Source of the DNA: Pegoplata infirma
Lineage: Eukaryota; Arthropoda; Insecta; Diptera; Anthomyiidae
Length of the DNA: 64,000 nucleotides
Direction of reading: 5' to 3'
NCBI GenBank assembly: GCA_963921195.1
Contig: OY992540.1
Location: 17,987,136 to 18,051,135, forward strand
Below the pieces are notes generated by a model. The model worked only from the letters and a program-made list of their open reading frames with translations, was not told the DNA's origin and ran no database searches. The number at the start of each line of letters is the position of its first letter. Position 1 is the stretch's first letter. Positions 46,263 to 57,529 of the stretch are shown here, piece after piece. Both the position numbers and the translations under genes were made by a program.

Positions 46263-47891
46263 CCTAAGACAAATAATTATATGTGCACTGTATTATATTG
46301 AGTTATAGGAAAGAAAACAAAATATTTTTTCAAGTTTGGTTGATATTTTGTTATGTTTTTAAGTAAGCTTTAAAATCATAAAAACATTAATTTTTAACTT
46401 TATTTTTTAATACAGAAAATAAGGAATGAAAATATACTTCATAGAAAATAATTATATGTGCATAAAGGATAATTCATATATTTTCTTTTTGATATACAAT
46501 ATAATTAGGTTATATGAATATTTAATGAATATTTATACTTGTTTAAGACTACGAGGCATAAAACCAATCAAGTTTTTTAATGTGCCAATACCATTTTTCC
46601 CTCGTTTCGTCAATATCGCAAATTTAAGTCCTTAGCGCGTAATGTACCGCTTTGACCTTGAAACGACCTTGGCAGAAAGGGTCCTAAGGAGGAACTTAGT
46701 TAGGTTTATGTCAGGACTAATGCCTGGCCACTTCAATACTGGTATGCTGGGCGCATTAAACAAGTTTTTTATCAAACCAGTTACATGGACTGGAGCGTTG
46801 TCTTGGTGGAATATCCAATTATCTCCACACAGTTCGCTAGCAAAGTCTATTAAATGTTCCCGAACAAGTAAATTTATATTTTTGCATTATTTTAAGTATG
46901 GGCAAATCATATTCGGAACCGTCCTCTTCATCCAAATGCACCCCATACCATAACGGATTCGCAACCGTGATTTTGCAAATAGCACGTTTGGCGCGGCTGT
47001 CTTAAATCTCTCCAATATTGGTGTTGACGATCATTGCCATTCAAATTAAACTTTTTTTATCACTAAATAAGACGAAAAAAAGTTAAATTAAGACGGCGCT
47101 GATGGTCACCACTTCTCTTGTAGAGATTTAACACATTTCCGCCAAACGTGCAATTTTCGAAAGCACAGTTTATAATCCGTCATGGAATAAGATGCATTTG
47201 GATCATGAAGAAGGGTTTGAATATGATTTGTTTCCAATAAAAAAAGTGCAAAAATATATTTTTACTTGTTGGGGACCATTTAATAGACTTTGCTACCGAA
47301 CTGTATGGAGATAATTGGACATTCTCACAAGATAACGCTCAAATCCATGTCAGTCGTTTGACAATAAACTTCCTATATGCGCACAACATACCAGTATTGA
47401 AGAGGTCAGCCATTAGTCCCGATCTTCACCCAATTAAATTCCTCTTTAGGACCTTTTGTGCCAAGGTCATTTCAAATTCAAAGCCGTACAAGACCATTAA
47501 AGGACTTTAACTTTAAATACTGACAAAACGGGGGACAAGGGGTATTGGTACATTAAAAACCTTGGCGGGTTTTATGCCTCCTAGGCTTAAAAAAATTTAA
47601 ATACACAAGGCGAACACAAATTTTCACAAAATACTTAATTACATTGCAATTCAAAAGGAATATATAGGAATTTTCTTCTATGCACATATAATTATTTTCT
47701 ATAGAAAATATATGAAGTATTTCCTTTATCGTTATTTTCAGTTTTAAAAAATAAGGTATAAAATTAAAATGTTTATGATTTTAATGCTTATATATAAACA
47801 TAATAAAATATTAACCAAACATAAAAAAATAATTTCTTTTCTTTCCTAAAACTCAATATAAAAAAATGCACATATAATTATTTGTCTTAGG
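46263..47891. mobile_element. Tc1-like palindrome: two inverted copies of the transposase 3' half
   Basis: TA on both sides (46261-46262 and 47892-47893). Ends CCTAAGACAAATAATTATAT and its inverted match. The arms (46263 to about 47065 and 47066-47891) are inverted copies of one sequence, including coding DNA. The right arm read forward has VDFATELYGDNWTFSQDNAQ, then SPDLHPI. The left arm read in reverse has NGNDRQHQYWRDL, ESVMVWGAFG, GDNWIFHQDNAPVHV and SPDIN. These are DDE-transposase motifs of Tc1 elements. Both halves carry stops, and there is no DNA-binding N-terminus. Confidence 0.85.
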
Positions 47892-48139
47892 TATTAATAG
47901 TACAATTTTTTTAATTTAATTTACAGCTGATAAGCTCGGTAATCAGTTGGGAGAGAATAATCGTTATCATAATTCAGTTAACCAGTGCCAGATTGATAAT
48001 CAATTCTACACTCATAAAAAATTAGGTTTTGATAATAAAAAAATAGGCTTAATTTTACAATTATGTTTGCCACGAGTGATTTACAAAAAAAAAAAAAATA
48101 AAAATTGCAATACATGCACAAAAAAAATTGTATTGTAGG

Positions 48140-50375
48140 CTTAATTTCAAGTACTTAATTTTACATACGATTTGGGACTTATTTTACATACGATTTGGGA
48201 CTTATTTCATTATGAAATTAGTCCCAGTGTAGTGGGACTTATTGCACAAATTTTGTTGGGATTTATTTCATTATGAAAAAAACCCCAACAAAACATAAGG
48301 GGAGTTATTTCATTTCTTTTTAAGCATTGGGAGTTATTTCATCAATGCACTGTAACCGAAATCACTGATCTAGCGGCGCTTAAGTCAAAATTAAAAAATT
48401 AAGATCGATAAATGTTTTTGCATTGCATCGTTTACCTATACTTTACAGAAAAAATTTACGGTTTTACTTTTGTTTTGCTTCCAATATTCGCACAGCTGTA
48501 ATCTGTCAAATATACATTTTCTGCAGCAAGTGTATTAAAGGAACTTGGGGCCTAATTACTCAGTGAGTTTTTCTTGACACTTTTAAGACAATTGTTTATA
48601 CATTTTGAGCCAAAAAGTTTTAATTGAAAGTAAAAGGTATGTTTTAACTAAAAAAATAAATGTTTGTGGCATGTGTGTATCTAGTTTATTATTAGTGCAT
48701 TATAGAAGTTGACATTTGTGATATAAACTATAGTTTCATGGACTGCAACTTTTGAAATTCGATCGCATTCGGTCCAATTCCTGTGTTGTTTATTATTTTG
48801 GGTTATTTTTGTTGTGACGTTTCAGTATGGCGTGCTAGTTCGCGCAAGTTGTTCGGTTTTTTAGGCTTCATCTGCCTGTCCAAATAAACAGACCACAATT
48901 TTTAATCGAATTGGCTATAATTTGAAATTTAAGATTTTTTATCGAAAGAACAAAACCTATTAAATTTTTGACAAAATCGGTCCATGTTATCCCATAGCCC
49001 CCCATGTTAATTTCCCCTTCCAGTTTTACTAAAAAGCCATAACAATGGTATTTTAACAAATAGCCTCTTGAAATTCGACTGGTAAATGTTTTTTGTAGCC
49101 ATAAATAATCATACTAAATTTTAACGGAATCGGAACATTTTAACTTCTAGTCCTCATACCACCCTCCCGATATTCACATAAATTTCCCAAAATACACAAA
49201 AACACTGAAATAAATAAATAAATATGGTTAAAAATTAAATTCTTTATAAGAATCACAAATATAGTATGCATTGGGCTTTATTATTTTACATTTCCGAATT
49301 AAGCGCCGCTATATTGGATGTTTCGGCCACTGTGCAATGGTGGGACTTATTTCATTTTAATTGAAAACAATATATGGCGTATGGACATAGCGCCAAAGGT
49401 CTTATCGCCCAAAACCGTAAATGTTATATCGCCCAAGCTGCGACATATAGCCCAAAATGATAGGTCTAAAAATGTTATTTCTCCCAAAACAAAATTGTCA
49501 AAAAATCCAAAACATTTTTTTGGGCGAAATGTCGAAATTACGACTTCTATGATTTGTTTTTTTGTAATAAAGGTTTTCTGCGTAGCCGGCCTTTGGCCGG
49601 GCTTAGGGATTACATACTCCATGCATTAAACCCACCCTCTCTGCAAACCAAAGATATTTTGGATATCAGGCCAAATTTGATAGCGTAAAGGCCTGCTACC
49701 CTTGAATACTTTACTTTGCGGAGAGGGTGGGTTTAATGCATGTATTTTGTAATCCCTAAGCCCGGCCGAAGGCCGGCTACGCAGAAAACCTTTAAAATTT
49801 TGTGTTAAAAAAACAATATTTCTAGTTGCGTTCATTAGCGATTTCGCAATTCACATGTTTTTAATTTTGGGCTATAAAATCGTTAATTTTTATAATGTGA
49901 CCCTAATTTTTTGTAGGTGAATAAAATACACAAGAATCAATCAAAATACCAATTTTGAATTTTTTGTTAGTTAAGGGTACTTTTCACTATCACACATTTC
50001 CATTATACAAGCGTAATTTCACCATGTTAGCGAAATATTTTTTAAAAAAAATTGGTGAGAAATTGTTCACTTATTAGATACGACTAGGTTTCAATCAAAA
50101 AAGAATCCAAAAATCTTTAGGAAGTTGTTTGGACTATGAACATGTAGACATAATTCGTGTAATGGGAACTTATTTCATTTTCTTTGGCACTTATTCATTG
50201 GGAGTTCTTTAATTTTTTTGGGAGTTATTATTTTGATTTTAAATAACTTCCAAATATTGGGACATATTTCATTTTTTCTTTAGGAGTTATTTAATTTTTC
50301 TTGGAACTTATTTCATTGGGAATTATTTCATTGGGACTTATTTCATTTGGGAGTTATTGCGCAGTACCTTAATTT
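48140..50375. mobile_element. Composite region with irregular GGGACTTATTTCAT repeats at both ends
   Basis: 48150-48350 and 50160-50370 both consist of repeated (G/A)GGACTTATTTCAT/GGGAGTTATTTCAT phrases. The block CGGCGCTTAA (about 48372) and its inverted match TTAAGCGCCG (about 49300) flank a 0.95-kb interval. No coding frame. The outer boundary and class are uncertain. Confidence 0.45.
49562..49800. mobile_element. Hairpin MITE with GC-rich 75-base arms
   Basis: GGTTTTCTGCGTAGCCGGCC..TTAAACCCACCCTCTCTGC at the left pairs with GCGGAGAGGGTGGGTTTAAT..GGCCGGCTACGCAGAAAACC at the right. The arms themselves contain the palindrome CCGGCCTTTGGCCGG. Unusually GC-rich for this region. Confidence 0.8.
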
Positions 50376-50514
50376 CAATCAAATCGTTGTTGTATTAACA
50401 AACAATATAATTGTATTTATTTTTAATTTTACCAATACTTGATTTTTACTTTTATTTTTTTAGCTGAATGGGGTCCAAAAAGTTGCTATTGGGTGTCAAA
50501 ATGACTCCATAAAA

Positions 50515-50900
50515 TTTTTATTATTTGGAGGCTAACTTACTTTTAAACGATCGACAGTATGGTTTTCGGAGAACTTGTTTTACTGGGGATCTGTTGGCGT
50601 TCCTTTTGGAACGTGGGAGTCGTTCAATCCACCATTTTGGTAAGAGTGAGCTTTAAGCTTAATGCCTTTGGTGTCGGTAATGACTTCGGTCAATTTATTT
50701 AGAATTTTCTCAAAGATCGTTTTATGCGTGTTGTTATAGATGGGTTCTCATCAAATAAGTTTCAGCTTTAATCGGAGGTACCGCAAGGTTCTGTTTTTCT
50801 CCTACCCTTTTTCTTACTTTTCTTAACGCCCTTCTAAGTCAAACTTTAAATCCTATATTCTCTTTTGCAGATGACAGCAACATTTGTCATTCATTTTCCT
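50515..50900 (+). pseudogene. LINE A fragment: internal RT piece
   Basis: Carries LNAFGVGNDF, RVVIDGFSSNKFQL, VPQGSV and a degraded FINDL..FADDSNICHSF across several frames; both ends missing. Confidence 0.7.
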
Positions 50901-50901
50901 T

Positions 50902-51133
50902 TGTTACATATTCTTACATTGCTTCCAAAAACTGGACTTGATTTCATATAATGGAACTCCTGATTCCAAAACTGCAAGCCAAATTTTTGTAGCATGCTCC
51001 GTTTTAGAGATAAAAATGTTCAAATGCGAATATCTCAAAAACCAAACGCGATAGGAAAATTTGGATTGCAGTTTTGGAAACAGGAGGTCCATTTAATAAG
51101 AAAGAAATTCCTATTTTTTGGAAGCAACGTAAC
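50902..51133. mobile_element. Hairpin MITE with roughly 80-base arms
   Basis: GTTACATATTC..TTGCTTCCAAAAACTGGACT at the left pairs with ..CCTATTTTTTGGAAGCAACGTAAC at the right. AATGGAACTCCTG..CCAAAACTGCAA also matches TTGCAGTTTTGGAAACAGGAGGTCCATT. Confidence 0.7.
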
Positions 51134-51796
51134 AGTGAACACCCCGACGTGCTATATTATTGTTTTTTTTTTTTTACTTTAAAACAGCAAAAAATTTCGT
51201 AAACAGATCAGTCAGGATTTTTGTGTTAATGATTTTTAAAGTTCTAAATAAAGAGGAATAAAATGCCATTACCCGATTTCGTCACCATTTTTACAAAACC
51301 TCAACTTGAGGCATGTGTCCACGCCTCATTTTAACACCAGTTGCGGCAAAAAAAAATATTTTTTTTGACAAAATATACTACAATTTCTAACTTTTACTGG
51401 TTTAAGGAGGAAAGGACAGACTCCCATTTTTTTTAATTTTTTTCCATTATCAGCCCTTCCAAAAAAAATATTTTTGTAAAAAAATGGGAAAACGTTTTTT
51501 TTAAACAATTAATTAAAATTCGTAAGTCAACATAATTATTTTTTTGAGTGTGGATTTTCTATTCTAAACTTTTTTTAATTTCATTTTAAGTTATTTGTTT
51601 CTTTTTGCTTAAGAAATACCAAGGAATTGGTGTACAACGCATGTTATTCAACCAAATTACGCGAATTTTTACTAAAACGTTAAGACTTAAATAAATTATA
51701 AAATTTTCAGCGACTTTATATTAAAATTTTAATAAAAAAAAAAACATTTTAAAAAAACATTTCCTCATTGTGATAAATAAATAAAAAGTGAACAAA
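51134..51796. other. Noncoding stretch upstream of exon 1b
   Basis: No element recognised. The last 100 bases form an A-rich leader before the ATG at 51797; no core promoter motif could be named. Confidence 0.4.
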
Positions 51797-51917
51797 ATGA
51801 GTTCGCGTGGTTTCCTTATAGCTACCGATTCCATTGATTCTATGGATATTGGTATGGTGGATTCATACAATGCTCGATCACCCAAAACGCCACCTTTACA
51901 CTTGGAGTTGTCCAATG
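51797..51917 (+). CDS. Alternative first coding exon 1b of the unidentified plus-strand gene
   Basis: ATG at 51797 in a good fly context (CAAAATGA) opens 40 codons (MSSRGFLIATDSIDSMDIGM.., SPKTPPLHLELSN) and ends at donor AATG/GTAAGC with one base of the next codon. This phase fits the acceptor at 55363. Joined, it reads LELSN-G-SESPSLTG. The acidic, Ser/Pro-rich N-terminus looks disordered. No known domain is visible, so no function is proposed. Confidence 0.6.
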
Positions 51918-51976
51918 GTAAGCTGATAACTATTATTTATCGTTCAATTCAATCAATATTAAAACTTCAAAAAATA

Positions 51977-52018
51977 CATTTGGACGCGGTTGCGTAATCA
52001 TACGCAACCATGTCCAAA
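51977..52018. repeat. Short hairpin in intron after exon 1b
   Basis: TTTGGACGCGGTTGCGT..ACGCAACCATGTCCAAA forms a 17-base stem with one mismatch and a six-base loop. Confidence 0.6.
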
Positions 52019-52749
52019 ATAAAAAAAAATCATATTAGATAATACTGTAAGTGAATGCGTATGATTAATTAATTTCTAGAACCGCGTATGAATGAAACTA
52101 ACTTTAATTGTTAATATTTATATGAAATTCATTGTATTGCCCTTAACTCTAAAAATTTTTAAGATTATTTAATAAATGTTTGTCCAATATAACATTTTTA
52201 TGAAGTTTTCATAAATAATAGAAAGTTTTTCATAAATATTATGAATCAGTTAAAAACAATGTTGGCAATCGATACCTTTTCAATACCGTTATCCGTTTCA
52301 AAAACCTTTAAATTGAATACCGGTACCAATACCAATACCGAAACTCAGTTTTGGTAACGGATACCGGTATCCAAAAACCTTTTCCTTCGGTACCGGTATG
52401 TAGCGGTATTGAAACGGGTTTTCCTAAAAAAACCATGTTTTTTTACAAAAAAAAAAATCTAATAGAAAATTTGTAATTTTTTTGGTTTTTGTAAATGAAA
52501 AATCGTCTCATAAAAATCAAAAAAATCTTTGTGCAACTACATCGTAGATTAAGTAAAAGTTTCCAAAAAAGGTCATACTTCAACCGCAATGCGGAAGCAG
52601 AAGAAAATTATTGATTTTCACGAAATTTTTTTGAAATCATTTAGACTCTCAATAGAAACTTTCTGAACCCCTTAGTATATTTTAATTTTTTGGAGATTTT
52701 TATTTAATCCGCGATGTGGGTACCCAAGGATTTTTTTTTTGATATTTAA

Positions 52750-53145
52750 AGGACTTCGTGGTTCAAAAATTATTAGCAAAACCGTGAATTTCACATTGGT
52801 TTCACCTTTAGTTCACGTGTTGAAAAACCAGTTCAACCAGCCTTAAAAACATTGAAGAGTCAGAAAAATATTTTGCAAAGGATTTTTGTCACTTACAAAT
52901 ATTTTTACAATTAAGCAAAAAAACTTACACTCGAAAAAAGTTTTACACTCAAAAAAAATTGTGTAATTTTTTTTTTTCAAAGATGACTAAAAATAAGTTT
53001 TTTACTCAAAATAAAATATTTCTAATCAAAATTGTTAATTTTTTTTCACGTTAGAAAACTAACTAAGTATCACTTTAAAAGGGCACTGTGGAGGGTATTC
53101 ATGGATTCGGCTAACAATAAGTCGAATTAAACTCTTCTACTTTTT
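52750..53145 (+). mobile_element. mini-me type 1, 3' fragment
   Basis: Begins inside the element (GTGGTTCAAAAATTATTAGC) and ends GTGGAGGGTATTCATGGATT, with the usual stem but a damaged tail, directly abutting the type 2 copy. Confidence 0.65.
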
Positions 53146-53765
53146 ATACCCTCCAACTACGGTATGCGGGTATACTGACTTTGTCCGTTTCGTGTGTAAC
53201 GCATCGAAATATCGGTCTAGGACCCCATAAAGTATATATTTTATTGATCAGTGCTCGATTCTAAGACATTCTAGCGATGTCCGTCTGTCCGTCCTTCCGT
53301 CTGTCGGTCTGTCCGTCCATCCGTCTGTGGAAGACGCGATACAGTCCAAAATAAAAGTGATAGACTCCTGAAATTTGGTTAAGTTCGGAGATGGGCCAAA
53401 TCGGACCAGGGGAGAAAAAGTTCCCCCTTGACAAAGTAAATCAACCAATGAAAAAAGGTAACTTTTTATAGTTTTTTTTTGTATATTTGCTAATCAAATG
53501 AAACATTTTTATGCTTAAAATAGTTCAAAGTCTTGGACTTGGACCCAGGGGATTTGAAAATCACTTTTTTTTTGGTCCGCCCCCTTTTGTGGGCAGCAAA
53601 TATTAGCAAATAATTTATATAATGATGAAATTGTATATCTTTTGTACAAAAAGCATAGTAATTAAATATGTAAACATTTTTGACCAGAGAGAAGGTGTCC
53701 CCAAGGAATTTTTTTTTTTTTTTTTAACGTTGGAGGGTATACAAGAATTTACACTCTCACTTGTT
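53146..53765 (+). mobile_element. mini-me type 2
   Basis: Starts TATACCCTCCAACTACGGTA, GTCY run at about 53280-53328, block GTCCGCCCCCTTTTGTGGGC, ending CGTTGGAGGGTATACAAGAA and tail ACACTCTCACTTG. Confidence 0.75.
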
Positions 53766-53940
53766 TTTATATATTATTTTTACTTTTCTTAAACAAATGA
53801 AACATTTTTATGTCAGAATAACTTCAAAGTCCTGCACTTTGATCAAGGGGATAAGAAAATTACAGCTTTCTCGGCCCGCCCCCTTTTGTAGGTGTGGTCC
53901 GGCAACGTTCCCCCTGACCCCCTAAAAAAACGCTACTTAA
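53766..53940 (+). mobile_element. mini-me type 2 fragment
   Basis: Repeats the AAACAAATGAAACATTTTTA and CCGCCCCCTTTTGTAGGTG blocks of the preceding copy but has no 5' end or core. Confidence 0.6.
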
Positions 53941-54260
53941 TTTTTTTTTATATTTTAAAGGGCATTTTAGTAAAAATGCTAAAAATAAATATTGACAATA
54001 ACAAAATACACACAAATTCCTCACGAACGAATGACGTTCGTATTACAGAAACTGGGGGTAAAATTAAAAAAAAAAAATTTTTGTTTTTATGCGTTTTTAA
54101 TATTTTTAGCATTTTTTTCGATAATACCGGTACGACGTTTCGGTATCGGTAATACCGTAACCGATTCAACTCAAATACCGTAACCGATACCGATACCGAA
54201 ATAAATAAAAAAAACGATACCAATACCGATATCGATACCGTTATTCTTTTCGATTGCCAA

Positions 54261-55362
54261 CCTTGGTTAAAAAGAATAAAATCAGACAAAGAAAGAGAGT
54301 GTTACATTGGGCGAACTTTTGTGAAGCATTTCATCATATTGATGAAGATTTTACTTTCAGTGTAAACATATGTATTTATTTTCCATAATATGCTGATCTT
54401 CCCATAATCATAAAGTCGGCATATTACATGACAAACATCAAATGACCTATAATAAAAAGGTTGTTGTTGATAAGAAGTTGTAAATAAGTTGATATTTTTA
54501 TACTTTTCAATAAATAATTATGGGTTTGTCATTTCGTAAGTTACAAATCGAAATATAGATCAAGGACCGACCGCATAAGGTAAAAATAATTAGTTTTATT
54601 TAGCGATGCCCATTTGCCAGTTAAAGTACCAGAAACAAGCTACACCATTTCTAAATTTATTTTAGAAAACTAAATTTCAAAACTTTCCAGTTATATTTGA
54701 GAAAAACTTATATTTCAGAAATGTCCAATATTGAGAAAGATTATTCGAGATCGAGGTCACGTTTCTTTACAAATTAATGATATTGTGTCAAAGTAACAAA
54801 GAAACTATTATAAAGTTTGTTTTAAATTGATTGGTATGGTCGTTTTGTAAGACTTACTCGACACGTGTTTCTGAATTTGTCAAATTCCATTGTCAAGAAT
54901 ATTTAGCAAATTTACGATCGTAATTGGCAAAACATAAATGGAAAAACCTGTGAAAATTCTGACGGAGGGTATACAAGATTCGGTACAATCGACTTAACTT
55001 ACTGTTTTTTGCTGATTTAGCATATATTTTTTTTTTATACAAAATTTTATATGAAAAAATAGCTTTACGGAATATTCCCAAATAATTTGAATTACATATT
55101 TATTTTTAAATTCGAAACAAAGACAGTAACTTATTTGATGTCTAGCGGAAAACATTATTATTTAAAAACTGAAATATTTTAATGGATTTTAATAGCATTG
55201 AACCTGAGTATAAAGAAAAAAAATTATAAACAAAGATTTGGTACATTTTCTGAATTAATTAGTGACAGTAATACATAAATATATTTTTGTTAAATAAAAT
55301 TACCATATTTTACCATTATTTTATTTAATTTTTTTATGTTTTAAATGTTTCTTTAACTATAG
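54261..55362. other. Intronic noncoding stretch
   Basis: No element ends found. 54870-54895 repeats the AATTTGTCAAATTCCATTGTC phrase of the 9.6-kb palindrome loop, and 54960-55005 is a short mini-me-like tail (GGAGGGTATACAAGATTCGG). Confidence 0.45.
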
Positions 55363-55531
55363 GAAGCGAATCTCCTAGTTTGACCGGACCGAAAACCCCA
55401 AGTGGTGCATTGGATGAAAATTCATCGGAGGACATTTTGCCAAATGAAATATCTGCACCCTATGAAGTACCACAATTTCCAATTGAACAAATTGAAAAGA
55501 AGCTACAAATACAAAGACAGCTGAATGTACG
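55363..55531 (+). CDS. Shared second coding exon of the unidentified plus-strand gene
   Basis: Acceptor TTTAACTATAG/GA and donor TACG/GTATGT bound 169 bases read in one frame (SESPSLTGPKTPSGALDENS.., YEVPQFPIEQIEKKLQIQRQ, LNVR). The exon starts needing one base and ends with two bases of a codon. The last 20 residues are a likely amphipathic helix or coiled-coil start. They loosely resemble the beginning of Rho-effector HR1 helices, but this is too weak to name a function. The gene continues beyond 64000. Confidence 0.65.
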
Positions 55532-55713
55532 GTATGTAATTTCCCTAGTAAAAAAATCTTTAACAGTTTTTGCATAAAAAAATTGTTAAGTCAACAAAAA
55601 TTCCTTGTGAATTTGAATCAACAAAAAATGTACAGAGTATATTATAGAGTCTCTGTTACAGAGAATGTATTAAACTACACATAAAAAAATTATTAAAAAA
55701 TTGTCTACATTTG

Positions 55714-56770
55714 AATAGTTCATGCGAATAAAGACGAATAGACCATTTGTAGAATTTTACAGGGGACAATAAAAACGCAGGAAACGGTTAAAAAATAATA
55801 TTTTTGTCAACTTTTTGGTATTAGCTTAAAGATTTAGGTCACATCTACCTATATACAAAATTTTAGTAAGGTATTCGAAAGAGAACTTGCCAAAAAATTG
55901 GACTTAAATTTTTGCTTAAATGGAAAAAGGGCGAATATCCAAAAAAATGTATTGAAATTTGAATAAAAATGTGTTATTTTGCAGCAGATTTTGACTACAT
56001 TTTCATGAGACTTGCAAAACTTGACGAACTATGGTTGGTATTTGTTTGTAACACTTTAAGGACTTCAAGGATACACTTTTTATGGATTGTCAGGACATGG
56101 AAAAAAATTTTTTTTTGTTAATTTTTTTTTAATATTCCTGCTATTTGATGCAGTAGTAATTCTTTATGACACTAAATACATTTTTAGGAATTATAATATT
56201 AACCCTTGACTGCATACTACGACGTATAATAAAAGGACATGAAATTTTTTTTTTTTATTCCTGACATTGGATGCAGTATTAACACTAAATGTTTGTATGT
56301 GCTAAGATTGTTTTTTTTTGTGTACAATTTCAAATTTTATCAATTTATCAATTTTAAACTCGCAGCTAAATAATTTTTATATAATATTTTGTTAAGGATG
56401 GATATTCGCCCTTTTTACTTTCCACACTTTAAAGTCTTATAACTCAAGAACGGTAAAATTGTTTGCCAATATAATAAGTGTGGTTTGTTCTTCGTAATGT
56501 TCTTTTAACACATTGTTACTGAAAGTAAAATTTTTGTATGATTTTGTGTTGTATTTAATCAAAATTGTGCGTTAGTTCACTCCCAATTTAAACAAAAATA
56601 TAAAAATATACGAATTATTGCACATTCAAAGTCATTTTTTTAGCCTTAAAAGTCAAAATTTCCCCAAAATTTCTGCATAGGATTGTAGGGCTCTGCTAAT
56701 AATATGCATTTATGCAAAAAAACGTGTTTGCGAAAAAGTGGTCTATTCGTCCTTATTCGCATGAACTATT
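55714..56770. mobile_element. TIR element L (about 1.06 kb) in the intron
   Basis: AATAGTTCATGCGAATAAAG..GACGAATAGACC and GGTCTATTCGTCCTTATTCG..CATGAACTATT are near-exact 31-base inverted repeats. A second internal pair, AAAAAGGGCGAATATCC (about 55923) and GGATATTCGCCCTTTTT (about 56400), lies within. No transposase. Confidence 0.75.
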
Positions 56771-56792
56771 CATTTATAGAATAATACAACCT

Positions 56793-56868
56793 ATAAAGTG
56801 TTATTTGATAAATTATCTAAGTTTTTGTTTTAAAAAACTTAGGTAAGTTATCAAATAACACTTATAGC
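56793..56868. repeat. 76-base hairpin with 35-base arms
   Basis: TATAAAGTGTTATTTGATAA..AAGTTTTT and AAAAACTTAGG..TTATCAAATAACACTTATA pair around a loop of four to six bases, with two mismatches. Confidence 0.75.
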
Positions 56869-57529
56869 ACAGACTATATACCATAGAAAAAATAGAAATG
56901 AAACAGAGTCGTATTTCGCTTTAATAAGTATTAGTGACAGCATATTATGTAACTTTTGACGTTTAATAAAAACAATTCAACATAAAGGAGAACAACAACA
57001 AAGAAAACAACAAAAGAGAAAAAAAGTTTTTAAACTATCAATAGTGCGTGTTATCTTTAAAAAACGTTGAATAAAGCAAAATAAATAATATATTTAACTA
57101 GCTTACAATCCCGGTACTTCGTTACCGGTTGTATTGAATACCGGATAATAGAAGGATCAGAATTATTCTATCGATTTCAAAAAAATTCCCCTACATAGTC
57201 TTTGTTTTATTTACTTGTGGACGTTAAAGTCTTCCATAAAAAAATATTTCAATGAATAATTAAAACAATAAAATTTTAATAACTTTGCTGGTACGTTATC
57301 ATGTTCGTTACGGGGGAAAAATATAATGAGAACTTTCGAGCCCTTATGTCGGGATTTTGGATTTTGAGTGAATAAATATTTCAGTGAAAAAAGAAATTGG
57401 AATAAAAAAATATGGAGTAAAAAAAGCTAAACACCAAAAATTTGAGTTGAAAATATCATTCCATATTGTTCCCTGCTCTATCTATTTCATATTGTTCCCC
57501 GTTCTACGCCATTTCATTTCCAATTCCAT

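Larger units (their letters stand above)
52262..54260. mobile_element. Element X copy 2 (inverse orientation), hosting mini-me copies
   Basis: Ends TTGGCAATCGATACC and CGATTGCCAA with degenerate CGGTAT/ATACCG hexamer runs at both ends (52262-52420 and 54120-54250). The GATTTTCACGAAATTTTTTT and CCGCGATGTGGGT phrases match the interior of copy 1. mini-me pieces occupy 52750-53935. Confidence 0.7.

Noticed and set aside
46642..46953. 103-codon plus-strand frame as a gene
   Set aside because: Its reverse complement encodes Tc1 transposase motifs; the plus-strand frame is the shadow of the inverted arm.
48160..48350. CRISPR-like array (repeated TGGGACTTATTTCAT)
   Set aside because: Spacing and repeat sequence are irregular and the genome is eukaryotic.
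53948..54289. 113-codon minus-strand frame rich in SVSV repeats
   Set aside because: It is a translation of the CGGTAT hexamer run of element X and flanking T-runs, not a protein.
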